The notes: generated by a model from the letters alone, not told the origin. Positions 1 to 9,475 are shown, counted from the first letter of the stretch. The stretch is DNA of 64,000 nucleotides from MW101C3 sp943367595 (GCA_943367595.1 CALRJS020000007.1:44245-108244); one strand, 5' to 3'. Made by a program: numbers and translations.

Positions 1-1727
1 CGAGGCGGCTCACCGCACCAGCGAACCGAGCGTTCGCCGACGGCCTGATCGACAGCCCGCGCCGGCGCTGGATCGGCGTCATGGAGTGCGATGGCGTCGA
101 TCAGCTGGTGGCTGTGCCGCTGGCGGGAGGAGAGCCCGTGCTCCTGCACCAGCCCACCGACTTCTGCGGCAGTGCCGTGCTCAGCCCCCATGGCAGCCAC
201 CTGGCCTGGGTGGAATGGCAGCGACCGTTCATGCCCTGGGACCGCAGCCAGCTGTGGCTGGGCCGCTTTGACCCCAGCGGGGTGTTGCACGACTCCAGGC
301 CGCTGGCCGGGGGCGCCGCCAGCGGGCCCACCGCCGCGGATGTATCGGTGGTGCAGCCGCTCTGGCTGCCGACTGGCGACCTGGTGGTGGCGACGGACCG
401 CAGCGGCTGGTGGAACCTGGAGCGCCTGCCGGCGGCAGAGCGCGTGGCGGCGCTGGAGCCCTCGGTGGCGGCCGGGCCGCTGCCTCTAGCAGTGGCCGCC
501 CTACCCCCCACCACTGCCTTGCACTGGCAGCCGCTGTTGCCGATGGAGGCGGAATTCGGTCTGCCGGCCTGGGTGTACGGGCGGCGCACCACGGGCTGGG
601 ATGGCCAGCAACTGGTGGCGGCGGTCTGCCGGGCCGGCCGCTGGGAGCTCGGCACCATCGCCCTGCCGGAGCCAGGCGCCGCTGAGGGGCGCTGGCAGCC
701 GCTCGCCCAGCCCTTCGACGCACTCGATGGCCTCAGTGCCGGCGGCGGCCGGGTGGTGGCGGTGGCCGCCGATGCCGTCACCCCGCAGGGCCTGCTGGAG
801 ATCGATCTGCGCCACGGCGGCTGGAGCCACACGCCGGCGGGTGGCGGTGGATCAGCGGAATCTGCGGCCGGTGGGGGCGGCGCAGCAACCGCGGTGGGCG
901 GCGGCGAAGCGGCAGCGGCCCCAGCGGGGACGACACCCCTGCAGGCGGAAGCGATCAGCACCCCGCAGGCGCTCTGGTTCGAGGGACATGGCGGCTTGCC
1001 CACCCACGCCTGGTACTACCCGCCGATCGGCGGCGCCCACCCGCTGGCCCCTTTGCTTGTGAAGAGTCACAGCGGGCCCACCGCCATGGCCGGCACGGGG
1101 CTGAATCTGGCGGTTCAGTTCTGGACCAGCCGCGGCTGGGGCGTGGTGGACGTGAACTACGGCGGGTCCACGGGCTTCGGCAGGGCCTACCGCGATCGTC
1201 TCGCCGGCCAATGGGGTGTGGTGGACGTGAGCGACTGCGCCGCGGCGGCCACCGCGCTGGTGGCGGCGGGTGCGGCGAGCCCGGAGCGCCTCGCGATCGA
1301 GGGCGGCAGCGCCGGCGGATTCACCACCCTGGCGGCGCTCTGCTTCACCGACGTGTTCCGCGCCGGAGCCTGCCGCTACGGCGTGGCCGATCTGGCGGCG
1401 CTTGTGCGCAGCACCCATCGCTTCGAGGCCGGCTATCTCGAGGGCCTGGTGGGCCCGTGGCCGGCGGCGCAGGCGCTCTATGCGCAGCGCTCGCCGCTGC
1501 ACCATGCCGGCCGGATGCGCTGCCCGGTGATCTTTTTCCAGGGCCTCGACGACGAGGTGGTGCCACCCGAGCAGACCGACGCCATGGCTGCGGCCCTCGC
1601 GGCCAACGGCCTGGCGGTGGAGGTGCGTCGGTTCGCCGGTGAGGGCCACGGCTTTCGCCGCCCGGAAGTGCGCATCGAGGTGCTGGAGGCCACCGAGGCC
1701 TTCTTCCGCCGGCAGTTCGGCCTGTGA
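1..1727 (+). CDS. S9 family serine peptidase (prolyl oligopeptidase/acyl-aminoacyl peptidase type), 5' truncated by window edge
   Basis: The open frame runs from base 3 without a stop, so the true start lies outside the window; about 575 residues are visible. The N-terminal half is divergent, as in the beta-propeller of S9 enzymes. The C-terminal alpha/beta-hydrolase half carries the nucleophile elbow GGSAGG, a candidate catalytic Asp in GLDDEVVPP and a His in GEGHGF near the end, which is the S9 triad order. Family enzymes cleave short peptides in the cytoplasm. A Gly/Ala-rich stretch at about residues 280-310 is probably a linker. The TGA stop overlaps the GTG start of the next gene (GTGA), so the two are probably translationally coupled. 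Confidence 0.9.
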   Translation, partial: RRLTAPANRAFADGLIDSPRRRWIGVMECDGVDQLVAVPLAGGEPVLLHQPTDFCGSAVLSPHGSHLAWVEWQRPFMPWDRSQLWLGRFDPSGVLHDSRPLAGGAASGPTAADVSVVQPLWLPTGDLVVATDRSGWWNLERLPAAERVAALEPSVAAGPLPLAVAALPPTTALHWQPLLPMEAEFGLPAWVYGRRTTGWDGQQLVAAVCRAGRWELGTIALPEPGAAEGRWQPLAQPFDALDGLSAGGGRVVAVAADAVTPQGLLEIDLRHGGWSHTPAGGGGSAESAAGGGGAATAVGGGEAAAAPAGTTPLQAEAISTPQALWFEGHGGLPTHAWYYPPIGGAHPLAPLLVKSHSGPTAMAGTGLNLAVQFWTSRGWGVVDVNYGGSTGFGRAYRDRLAGQWGVVDVSDCAAAATALVAAGAASPERLAIEGGSAGGFTTLAALCFTDVFRAGACRYGVADLAALVRSTHRFEAGYLEGLVGPWPAAQALYAQRSPLHHAGRMRCPVIFFQGLDDEVVPPEQTDAMAAALAANGLAVEVRRFAGEGHGFRRPEVRIEVLEATEAFFRRQFGL

Positions 1728-3142
1728 GGCTTCCGGATGCTGCGGAATCCCTGCTGCGGGGCTGGCACTGGCCGCTGCTGGCGCTGGTGGTGCTGGTGGT
1801 GCTGCTGCTGCTGGGGCGCCTGATCGGCAACCGGCTCGGCATGAAGCGCTGGGGGCTGCCGGAGGCGCTGCTGGCCGGCGGCCTTGGGCTGCTGGTGGCC
1901 CCGGCAGGGCTGCTGCCGCTGGTGCCACAGCCGGTGATCGACCTCTGGAACGCGTTGCCGCTGCCACTGCTCACGCTGGTGTTCGCCAGCCTGCTGCTGG
2001 GCAAGCCGTTGCCAAAGCTGGGTGGGCTGTGGCGACCGCTCTCCGGGCAGGTGCTGATGGCCCTCACGCTCGCCTTCGGCCAGTTCCTGGTGGGCGGGCT
2101 GGCGGTGCTGCTGGTGCTGCAGCCCCTGCTGGGCACGAGTCCGGTGATGGCGCTGCTGATCGAGGTGGCCTATGAGGGCGGGCATGGCTCGGCGGCGGCG
2201 ATGGGACCCACCTACGAACGCCTGGGGCTGGAGGGCGGCCAGGCCCTTGGGCTGGCGATGGCCACCGTGGGGCTGCTGGCCTCCACCGTGGTGGGCGGGC
2301 TGGTGGTGGTGCTGGCGCGGGGACGGGGCTGGCTCAGCTTCGGCGCAGCGATCCCGTTGCAGGAGGCGATGGAGATCGTGGTGGAGCAGACCCCACCGCT
2401 GGAGGCGATCCCTGCCGACCAACCCCTTGAAGAAGGCACGTTGGAACTGCCGGCCTGGTGGCGGCAGGGGGCCGACTGGGCGGTGAACATGGCCCTGGCG
2501 GGCATCGCCGTGGCGATCGGCTGCGGTCTGCTGGCAGTGCTGCGCTGGGGTGCTGATCGCAGCGGGGGGGTGTTCGCCATGGTGATCGACGCGCTGCCGG
2601 TGTTCCCGCTGGCGCTGGTGGGGTCGTTGCTGGTGCGGCTGGCTCTGGAGAAAAGCGGCCAGGAGCGCTGGGTGTCCACACCGATCCAGAGCCAGACCGG
2701 CACGCTGGCGGCGGATCTGCTGATCACAGCGGCCACGGCTTGCCTCGACCTGCGGCTGCTGGCCGCCGACTGGCTGCCGCTGACGGTGCTGGCCCTGGTG
2801 GGCCTGCTCTGGAACCTGGCGGTGGTGCTGCTGCTGGCCCCGCGGATCCTGCCGGCCGACTGGTTCGAGCGAGCGATTCTGGAATTCGGCCAGGCCACCG
2901 GCGTGGCAGCCAGCGGCCTGTTGCTGCTGCGCATGGCCGACCCGGACGATCGCAGCGAAGCGGTGACGGCCTTTTCGATCAAGCAGCTGCTGCTCCAGCC
3001 CCTGCTGGCCGGCGGCGTGATCACCGTGGTGGCCCCGCTGGTGGTGGTGGGCTGGGGGCTGCCGGCCTGGACCTCCCTCTGCCTGGTGCTGGTGCTGCTG
3101 TGGATCGCGCTGGGGCTCTGGCTGGGGTCCCGCAGGAGCTGA
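1724..3142 (+). CDS. gltS: Sodium/glutamate symporter (GltS family)
   Basis: 472 residues, almost entirely hydrophobic with about 10-12 membrane segments. The re-entrant motif EVAYEGGHGSAAAMGPTYE around residue 150 is the hallmark of GltS Na+/glutamate symporters, and the second half repeats the fold, as expected for the inverted-repeat architecture. It would import glutamate across the inner membrane. The GTG start overlaps the upstream peptidase stop by 4 nt, so peptide hydrolysis and glutamate uptake may be co-expressed; that functional link is inference. A charged loop at about residues 215-245 separates the two halves. Confidence 0.88.
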   Translation: MRLPDAAESLLRGWHWPLLALVVLVVLLLLGRLIGNRLGMKRWGLPEALLAGGLGLLVAPAGLLPLVPQPVIDLWNALPLPLLTLVFASLLLGKPLPKLGGLWRPLSGQVLMALTLAFGQFLVGGLAVLLVLQPLLGTSPVMALLIEVAYEGGHGSAAAMGPTYERLGLEGGQALGLAMATVGLLASTVVGGLVVVLARGRGWLSFGAAIPLQEAMEIVVEQTPPLEAIPADQPLEEGTLELPAWWRQGADWAVNMALAGIAVAIGCGLLAVLRWGADRSGGVFAMVIDALPVFPLALVGSLLVRLALEKSGQERWVSTPIQSQTGTLAADLLITAATACLDLRLLAADWLPLTVLALVGLLWNLAVVLLLAPRILPADWFERAILEFGQATGVAASGLLLLRMADPDDRSEAVTAFSIKQLLLQPLLAGGVITVVAPLVVVGWGLPAWTSLCLVLVLLWIALGLWLGSRRS

Positions 3143-3164
3143 GCACCGGTGCGGCCTGAGTCGA

Positions 3165-4223
3165 TCAGACGCTGGGCAGACTCAAGGCTTGCTGCCACTG
3201 CTGGGCAATCGCCTCAGGAGTGAACCCGGCGGCAATCCGCTCGTTCCCAGTGGCCACCATGGCCTGGAGCTTCTCGGGGTTGTCGATCACCCAGCGAAGC
3301 CCTGCCACCAGATCCTCACCCAACCAGCTGGCCTCACGGAACGGCAGATAACTCGCAACCGGAGAGGCCACCACGAAACATCCCGCCCACAGGGCCTCCG
3401 TCAGCCGGTTGTTGGAAACGGCGGCTTTCGGACCTTGCCTGTCGACCGGGATCACGGCCACCTGGGAGCGACGCAGAGCCTCGAACACGCTGGCCTGGCC
3501 GTTCCAGGGCGTGACGGTAATGGCATAGCGACGGGGCCAATGCCGCAACTGGGAACGCAGCTGGGTCAGCTGCTGAGGCGGAAGTCCGGCCACGATCTCC
3601 AGGGTGAAATCGGCGTGGTCCCGGAAACCATCCAGAGGAGCAATCATCTGGAGCAAGGGCTGGAGATTCGTGGAATGACCGAACCACAGAACCCGCAGCG
3701 GCTGTCCCTTTTCAGGCAGGCAATGGACCGGCTGGCGGTCTCCCTCCACCGGATCGGCGATCACCACGATTCGAGGCGAATCGATGCCTGAGCGCCTCAC
3801 ACTTGATGCCAGCGTTTCAGAGGCACACACCACCCGATCCGCCTCCTGGAGAAGTCGCAGGGTCGAAGCGGAACGATGGTCTCCAGCCGCAAGGATGTCA
3901 TCGGTGTAGTCCACCAGCACGTGCATCCCCTCCGTCTTCGCCTTCGTGACGAGGGCGCCGACGGAAGCGGCAAGGGTCCGGAAGACACTTGGGTCGGGAT
4001 GGGAAATCTTGCCGATGATCAGCCAGGTGACCTCCCCCGAGCCCTGGCTGGTTTTGAGATCGCCACCCAACACCTGGATCTGAATGTGGTGGCCAAGTGT
4101 GGAGAGGTGGCGGGCGGGCAGCGCCGCCCTGAGGCGGCGAGATGCCAGCGGATCCGCTCTGAGTGAAGCCTCGGAGAAGGGCCAGCCCGGCAGGGCTTCA
4201 GGGAGCAGATAGACAAGATTCAT
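3165..4223 (-). CDS. Glycosyltransferase (GT-B, family 4-like)
   Basis: 352 residues from the ATG giving MNLVYLLPE; an extension to 4250 is possible but has no clear support. The protein looks like a GT-B glycosyltransferase: a segment with DYTDDI and CASETLASSVR in the first half, then a nucleotide-sugar half with LRVLWFGHSTNL and a C-terminal NNRLTEALWAGCFVVASPV, the acidic/aromatic region that contacts the donor in GT4-like enzymes. Sugar and acceptor cannot be inferred. It is convergent with gltS and stands alone between transport and catabolic genes. Confidence 0.75.
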   Translation of the reverse strand: MNLVYLLPEALPGWPFSEASLRADPLASRRLRAALPARHLSTLGHHIQIQVLGGDLKTSQGSGEVTWLIIGKISHPDPSVFRTLAASVGALVTKAKTEGMHVLVDYTDDILAAGDHRSASTLRLLQEADRVVCASETLASSVRRSGIDSPRIVVIADPVEGDRQPVHCLPEKGQPLRVLWFGHSTNLQPLLQMIAPLDGFRDHADFTLEIVAGLPPQQLTQLRSQLRHWPRRYAITVTPWNGQASVFEALRRSQVAVIPVDRQGPKAAVSNNRLTEALWAGCFVVASPVASYLPFREASWLGEDLVAGLRWVIDNPEKLQAMVATGNERIAAGFTPEAIAQQWQQALSLPSV

Positions 4224-4256
4224 GGCACAGGTTGCATGGCTGGCTGACAAAAGCCT

Positions 4257-6419
4257 TCACCGCACCATCGCCGCCACGTTGCCGCCATCGACGGTGAGCA
4301 CGGCGCCGGTGGTGCGCTCCAGGCGGGCCAGTGCCACGAAGGCGTCGGCCACATCGGCGGCGCTCACTTCCTGGCCCAGCAGGTTGCCGCCCATGTAGGC
4401 GGCCTCGCTGACACCGCGGGCGGCGGAGCGTGCACGGATCATGGCGTCGTCGAGCAGGCCGGAGCGGATGCGATCGGCATTGATGGCATTGGCACGGATG
4501 CGCTCCGCGCCGCCCTCAATCGCGTATTGGCGCATCAAGGCCAGCAGGGCCGCCTTGGCGATGCCGTAGGCACCGAAATTCGGGCCGGGATTGAGGGCCT
4601 GCTTGGAGACGTTGAACAGCAGCTGGCCGCCCAGCGGGGAGGCAGGGGCTGGGGCATCAGCAGGGGCTGGGCTGCTGGCCAGGCCCGCGCCGTCCTGGGC
4701 ACGGAACACGGCGACAGCGGCCTGGGCCACGTGCTGGTGGGCGAAGAGGTTGAGCTCGAAGCTGGCACGCAGATCGGCGTCGTCGAGAGTGGCGATCGGG
4801 CCGGTCCAGGCAGCGCCGGCATTGGACACCACCAGGTCGAGGCCACCGAAGCAGGTCACCAGCTGGTCGATGGCCCCGCGCACCTGCGCCGGTGCGGTGA
4901 CATCGGCGGTGAGCGCCAGCGCCCGCTTGCCGCAGCTGGCGGCCACGGCGACGGCCCCCTCGGCGTCGCGATCAAGCACGGCTACCTCAGCGCCGGCGGC
5001 GGCGAAGGCCCGGGCGATCGCCGCGCCGATACCGCCCGCTCCACCGGTGACCAGCACCACGTGCCGGGCCAGGGGCAACTCCTTGCCCTTGCCGAGCTTG
5101 GCCTGCTCCAGGCTCCAGTACTCCATGTCGAAGGTGTCGTCCTCACCGACGGGCTGGAAGCGACCCAGCGCCTCGGCGGCCAGCAGGGTCTGGGCCCAGG
5201 CCTCGGCGATGTCGGCGGTGACGGCGGCCGCTGACGCGCTGGCGCCCACCCCCACCAGGCCCAGGCCAGGGATGGCGATCACCCTTGGCAGGGGATCCAG
5301 CGGCGTCTTGTGGCCGCCCACGCGGCTGTTCTGGCGCTGCACATAGGCCTGGTAGTCGTCCACGTAGGCCTGCATCGCCGCCTCCAGCTGCGCCGCCCAG
5401 GCCTGCAGGGCCGGCCCGGCCTCGGGCCCCTGCTCGGGTAGCGCCGGCGGCAGCACCAGCGGTTGGGCCTTGGTGCGGATCACATGGTCGGGGGTGGCGA
5501 CCCCCCGCCCGGCCCACTCGCCGAGACGCTGATCGTTGGCCACGGCCAGGGCGGTAGCGGTCTGGCGCAGATCCAGCAGCCAGCGGCGCGCACAGCCCTG
5601 GCGCTCGGCGGCCCGGCTCAGGGCCCCACGCACCAGCGGCAGCAACGCCGCCGCAGGCGCCGGGCGGCTCGGCAGGACGCCTGGCTGGAACAGGCGCTCG
5701 CTGTGGCTGAGGGCGCGCTCGGCCTCCCCCACCAGCGCAATCATCCGCTCATAGCTCTGCTTGGCCGTGGCCCCGAAGGAAAACAGCCCGTGCTGGAGCA
5801 GCACCATCCCCTCCAGCTCCTGGCCGCGGGCGGCGGCGGACGCCGCAGCCGCCTCATAGGCCTCGGCGGCGGCCTTGGCCAGCGCGAAGCCGGGCATCAC
5901 GTAGGGAACGATCGCCACCCGTTCGCCATAGACCCGGCGGCACACCGCCTCGGCGTCGGGCTGATCGGCCAGCGCCAGCAGCGCCACCGCATGGGTGTGA
6001 TCGATGAAGGCATGGGGGAGGAAGGCATGCAGCAGGGCCTCCACCGAAGGATTGGGCGCCGCCGGATCGATCAGGTGGCGCCTTTGGGCCGCCACCATGT
6101 CCTCATCGCTGAGGGACGGCAATGCACGCAGCCGCAGCAGCGGCTCCAGCTGCACGGCTGGATGGCCCGGCGGCTCGATCGTGGCCAGATCCCAGCCGCT
6201 GCCTTTGACGCAGAGCACGGCAATGGGGTCACCGAGCAGGTCGGTGACGCTGGTTTTCAGCGAGGTGTTGCCGCCGCCGTGCAGCACCAGCTCCGGGTCG
6301 GCGCCCAGCAGGCGGGCGGAGTAGGTGCGCAGGGCCAGCGCCTCGCTCACGCCCCGGGCGCCGTAGTGGGCCACAGCCGCCTGCGCATCGGCGTCGGACC
6401 AGCGGTTGAGCACGGCCAT
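4257..6419 (-). CDS. Bifunctional class II aldolase / short-chain dehydrogenase
   Basis: 720 residues from ATG (MAVLNRWSD). The first 430 residues form a class II aldolase domain with the phosphate-binding HGGGNTS motif and the zinc-ligand pair in DHTHAVALLA. The last 260 form an SDR domain with the Rossmann motif TGGAGGIGAAIA and the catalytic Tyr/Lys in YGIAK. This fusion resembles the RhaD/RhaE-like bifunctional rhamnulose-1-phosphate aldolase/lactaldehyde dehydrogenase class. In cyanobacteria its substrate is not established; a deoxy-sugar phosphate aldol split followed by aldehyde oxidation is the family-based inference. Longer in-frame extensions toward 6749 overlap the divergent secreted gene and are not supported. 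Confidence 0.88.
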   Translation of the reverse strand: MAVLNRWSDADAQAAVAHYGARGVSEALALRTYSARLLGADPELVLHGGGNTSLKTSVTDLLGDPIAVLCVKGSGWDLATIEPPGHPAVQLEPLLRLRALPSLSDEDMVAAQRRHLIDPAAPNPSVEALLHAFLPHAFIDHTHAVALLALADQPDAEAVCRRVYGERVAIVPYVMPGFALAKAAAEAYEAAAASAAARGQELEGMVLLQHGLFSFGATAKQSYERMIALVGEAERALSHSERLFQPGVLPSRPAPAAALLPLVRGALSRAAERQGCARRWLLDLRQTATALAVANDQRLGEWAGRGVATPDHVIRTKAQPLVLPPALPEQGPEAGPALQAWAAQLEAAMQAYVDDYQAYVQRQNSRVGGHKTPLDPLPRVIAIPGLGLVGVGASASAAAVTADIAEAWAQTLLAAEALGRFQPVGEDDTFDMEYWSLEQAKLGKGKELPLARHVVLVTGGAGGIGAAIARAFAAAGAEVAVLDRDAEGAVAVAASCGKRALALTADVTAPAQVRGAIDQLVTCFGGLDLVVSNAGAAWTGPIATLDDADLRASFELNLFAHQHVAQAAVAVFRAQDGAGLASSPAPADAPAPASPLGGQLLFNVSKQALNPGPNFGAYGIAKAALLALMRQYAIEGGAERIRANAINADRIRSGLLDDAMIRARSAARGVSEAAYMGGNLLGQEVSAADVADAFVALARLERTTGAVLTVDGGNVAAMVR

Positions 6420-6534
6420 GGGGCGGGAAGGAGCTTGGGGGAGACTACGGGGAGCCACCCTGCAGGGCCTGCCTGTGTCGTCCCACTGCCGCCGCAGGCC
6501 CCCGCTCTCCCCGCCGCAGAAGGGCAGAGGGTGG

Positions 6535-6951
6535 GTGGCTGCGGCACTGCTGCCGATGCTGCCGGGGCTGCCGGTGCTGCCGCTGATGCTGCTGGCCCTG
6601 GCCGCGCCCGGACCGGCCCAGCAGCGGACCCCGCCCCAGATCCCGCGCGACGGCTGGAAGGACTGCGCCTTCAACGACAAGCCGCTGGCCTGCGTGGATG
6701 CGCAGATCCCCGGCGGCCTGAAGATCCGCTGGAAGGACGGGCAGGGCATGACCTACCAGCAGCTGTCGGGCAAGGACGCCAGCGGCACCGACCTGCTGCG
6801 CGACCGGCTGGGCGGGATCTGGCGGCGGGAGCTCTACGTGCAGGGCAACATCACCCTCACCAACACCGCCAACGGCAACCGGATCTTCGTGCCGCTGCGC
6901 TTTCCCTGCAAACCGCCGCTCCAGGGGGAGGTGGGCTACTGCCGCTACTGA
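6535..6951 (+). CDS. Secreted hypothetical protein
   Basis: 138 residues if the GTG start is right; it follows a purine-rich AGGGCAGAGG. The N-terminus is a strong signal peptide (LLPMLPGLPVLPLMLLALA, then AAPGPAQQ). The mature part is compact with four cysteines (KDCAF, PLACVD, FPCKPP, GYCRY) that could form two disulfides in the periplasm. An ATG at 6556 would still leave part of the signal. The gene is divergent from the aldolase/dehydrogenase. Family not recognised. Confidence 0.6.
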   Translation: MAAALLPMLPGLPVLPLMLLALAAPGPAQQRTPPQIPRDGWKDCAFNDKPLACVDAQIPGGLKIRWKDGQGMTYQQLSGKDASGTDLLRDRLGGIWRRELYVQGNITLTNTANGNRIFVPLRFPCKPPLQGEVGYCRY

Positions 6952-6956
6952 GGGCG

Positions 6957-8090
6957 CTAGGCAGGGCGCCGGCGGCGCGCCCGCTCCGCCAGACGCAGCG
7001 AGGCGGCGAAGCCGAGCAGAGCCATCGCCAGCCAGATCCAGCCGTGCAGGCTGAAGCTCATCACCCCTCCCAGGAACGCATTGACGTTGCACCCGGAGGC
7101 CAGCACACCGCCGTATCCCATCAGCAGACCACCGCCACCACGCCGGGCCAGTTCCGGCAGGTTGCGGGGCGCCTCCCCCCGCAGGCTGAACCGCCCCTGG
7201 GCGACGGCCGTGGCCACAGCGCCGTAGAGCAGACCCAGATCGACAAGCACGGCCTCGTTGAGGAGCCAGGCGTCCCAGCCCGCCAGCAGCGCCTGGCCCC
7301 TGGGGCTCGACCAGAAGAGGCTGCCGTTGGGGTCCCAGCCCAGGGACTGAGCCGCATGGGCGCCACTGAGCGCCAGGCCCCAGAGCACCTTCCAGGGCTC
7401 CGCCGTGACGAGCAAAAGGCCAGTGGCCAGCAGCGCCACACCCGCCGCTCCCAGAAAGAGGGAACGGTTATCGTTTAACCCGGGGGACTGGCCGGTCCAG
7501 CGCCTCAGCAGTACGACGATCAGTGTGATCAGCGCCAGCTGCAGGGCAACGGCGCCGGCCAGGCCGAACAGGTCGATCCCGACCGGAGATGGCAGGCGCG
7601 GCTGGGGTAGGGCAGCAAGTTGGGGAGCGTGCAGGGTGCCGAGAAAGGCACCGATCACCAGACCGAACAGAGCGGCGACCACGCCGGGGCCGCCGCGGGA
7701 CGTGGCGGCCAGGGTGCCGCAGCCGCAGCCCCGCGCCCACTCCATGCCGATGCCGAACAGGAAGGCACCGGCCAGGAACGGCGCCGTGATCGCAGTGGCC
7801 AGCAACTTCGGCTGGAGACCCGTGAGCGGCTCAAGAGCGAGCAGCCCGGCCATGGCCAGCACCAGCAGCGCGGCCAGCAACAACTGCGCGAACACCGGAC
7901 CGGGATCGCGTTGCTCCAGCAGCCGGCGGTAGCCGGAGGCGAAGCCGAAGCGGGTGCGGACCAGGACATGGCCCAGGCCGCAACCCAGGCCCCAGACAAG
8001 GGCCGCTGACGGCTGCAGGGCCGCCAGGATGGCGGCCACGGCAACCGCCGGCGCTGCAGCCAGGCCGGCCGCGACAGGGGCCGACCTCAA
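6957..8090 (-). CDS. YeeE/YedE (TsuA-like) sulfur transporter
   Basis: 377 residues with about 10 hydrophobic segments. Two conserved cysteine motifs of the YeeE/YedE family are visible: GCGCGTLAATSRGG mid-protein and ASGCNVNAFLGG near the C-terminus. TsuA members move thiosulfate through a chain of Cys contacts, so this protein probably imports thiosulfate or a related sulfur group; the exact substrate is inference. It starts with TTG, overlapping the stop of the upstream 45-residue gene (TTGA). It ends in TAG, one of two TAG-terminated intact genes in the window. It is the last gene of the rhodanese cassette. Confidence 0.85.
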   Translation of the reverse strand: MRSAPVAAGLAAAPAVAVAAILAALQPSAALVWGLGCGLGHVLVRTRFGFASGYRRLLEQRDPGPVFAQLLLAALLVLAMAGLLALEPLTGLQPKLLATAITAPFLAGAFLFGIGMEWARGCGCGTLAATSRGGPGVVAALFGLVIGAFLGTLHAPQLAALPQPRLPSPVGIDLFGLAGAVALQLALITLIVVLLRRWTGQSPGLNDNRSLFLGAAGVALLATGLLLVTAEPWKVLWGLALSGAHAAQSLGWDPNGSLFWSSPRGQALLAGWDAWLLNEAVLVDLGLLYGAVATAVAQGRFSLRGEAPRNLPELARRGGGGLLMGYGGVLASGCNVNAFLGGVMSFSLHGWIWLAMALLGFAASLRLAERARRRRPA

Positions 8091-8224
8091 CGCTGTTTCG
8101 ACTTGGCGGCAGGGGCGGAGTTACCGCTGCCGGTGTCACAGGCGAAGACAGCGGCCGGGGCAAGCGCGAGCACCACAAGGATGGCGAACACGCAGGTCCG
8201 GATGGCTTGTCGGGGGAGGGTCAT
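8087..8224 (-). CDS. Small exported cysteine-containing peptide of the sulfur cassette
   Basis: A 45-residue reading frame: short basic start (MTLPRQAIRTC), one hydrophobic segment (VFAILVVLALAPAAV), then FACDTGSGN and a lysine-rich tail. It looks like a signal peptide or membrane anchor with a cysteine at the presumed cleavage point; VFAC is only a weak lipobox. It lies 21 nt after the rhodanese gene, and its TGA overlaps the TTG start of the transporter, which argues for real translation. Function unknown; a periplasmic sulfur-carrier or transporter accessory role is speculation. Confidence 0.55.
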   Translation of the reverse strand: MTLPRQAIRTCVFAILVVLALAPAAVFACDTGSGNSAPAAKSKQR

Positions 8225-8245
8225 GGGGGTGGATGGGGAGGGGAT

Positions 8246-9283
8246 TCAGCGGCTGCTCACCTGGGCCGGGCTGCCTTCGGGGCCAACGGCGATCGGCAGA
8301 TTAGAGGCGCTGTACTCGGTCCAGGAGCCTTCATAGATACGCACCCGGGGGTAGTTGAGCAGGTGCTTGAGGGTGAGGTACTGAAGGCTGGCTTCCCGAC
8401 CCGTGCTGCAGGACACGATCACCTCCTTGTCGGGGGTGATGCCGCGGCTGACCAGAAGGGCGCGGATCTCATCAAGCGACCGGATCTTGTGGGCGTTCTT
8501 CTTGGCCTCGTCGGCGTTGTTCGCTTCTGTGAAGGTCTGCCAGGGGATGTTCTTGGCCCCAGGAATGTGGCCATTGCGGATGAAGGTCTGATCGGTGCCC
8601 TCGAACTGGGCTTTGGGCCGCGGGTCGATGATCACCACATCACTCTTGCCGATCAGGGGGACCAGCTCATCGAGGGTGATGGCCAGCCCCTTCACCGTGG
8701 TGGGCTTGAAGTTGCCAGCCTGGAAGCTGGGGAAGGCTTTGGTGGTGGGCTGGGAGGCCGCCTTGTAACCGGTGAGGCCACCGTCGACGATCGCCACCTG
8801 ACGCACCCCGCTCTTCTTGAGGATGTACGACACCAGAGAGGTGCCCAGGATGTCGTTGCCGTCGGAGTAGACGAGCACCGAATCCTTGTTGGAGATGCCG
8901 GCCTGGCTCAGCAGGCTGGCGAGCTTGGTGGGCTCCCAGATCTGGAAGGGAAGGCGACCGTTGGGGCCACGGAAAGCCTGCTCCGACAGATGGACGGCAC
9001 CGGGCACGTGGCCGCCGATGTAGGAGAGAGGTGGCACCGGACGCACGTCAAGCACCTTCCAACGCCCGGAACGGGCGGCGGTGGCAGCCTCTTCTGGGGA
9101 GAACACCTTGAAGCTGGTGCCACCCGGGGCCAGGGTGGTCACCCCACGGCCGGCGGCCGCCGATGGGGCTGCCAGGGCCTGGGTGATCGGGGTGCCACCG
9201 ATGGCGAGGGAAGTGGCGGTGACGGCTCCGACGGCGACCGACAACAGCAGGCGACGGGAGAGACGGAGGGACTTCGTGAACAT
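8246..9283 (-). CDS. Periplasmic sulfurtransferase (tandem rhodanese domains)
   Basis: 345 residues from ATG (MFTKSLRLSRR). The leader has a twin-arginine-like SRRLLLS followed by a hydrophobic stretch and ALA cleavage region, so export is likely. Two rhodanese domains follow: the first (about residues 60-180) has SDGND where the active-site loop should be, so lacks the Cys; the second carries the CSTGREAS loop with Cys near residue 292. It would transfer sulfane sulfur from thiosulfate or a persulfide. First gene of a three-gene operon with the small Cys peptide and the YeeE/YedE transporter, so it may process sulfur before or during import. Confidence 0.88.
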   Translation of the reverse strand: MFTKSLRLSRRLLLSVAVGAVTATSLAIGGTPITQALAAPSAAAGRGVTTLAPGGTSFKVFSPEEAATAARSGRWKVLDVRPVPPLSYIGGHVPGAVHLSEQAFRGPNGRLPFQIWEPTKLASLLSQAGISNKDSVLVYSDGNDILGTSLVSYILKKSGVRQVAIVDGGLTGYKAASQPTTKAFPSFQAGNFKPTTVKGLAITLDELVPLIGKSDVVIIDPRPKAQFEGTDQTFIRNGHIPGAKNIPWQTFTEANNADEAKKNAHKIRSLDEIRALLVSRGITPDKEVIVSCSTGREASLQYLTLKHLLNYPRVRIYEGSWTEYSASNLPIAVGPEGSPAQVSSR

Positions 9284-9399
9284 TGAACGCAAAAGCGATC
9301 GAATTACCGAAGTCTAGAGGATAGGGGGGCGGTGTGGGTGAGTCCAGCCAAATTGCAGAATCTCTTCTTCCGCCCCTAATCCCACCAATCCGTCAACAC

Positions 9400-9449
9400 A
9401 GCTAAACCCATCACTCTTGGGGACAGCCAAACCCATCACTCCTGGGGGA
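9400..9449. repeat. Two-copy 25-bp tandem repeat upstream of the rhodanese gene
   Basis: Two adjacent 25-bp units with the shared core AAACCCATCACTC, differing at a few bases. They sit in the intergenic region between the interrupted MBL gene and the rhodanese gene, about 120 bp upstream of the rhodanese start. Role unknown. Confidence 0.6.
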
Positions 9450-9475
9450 TAAGGCAGGCCAGGCGTCGGCCCAAC

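Noticed and set aside
5463..7478. 671-codon plus-strand frame opposite the aldolase/dehydrogenase
   Set aside because: Shadow of the minus-strand gene; Gln/Gly/Arg-rich translation without conserved motifs.
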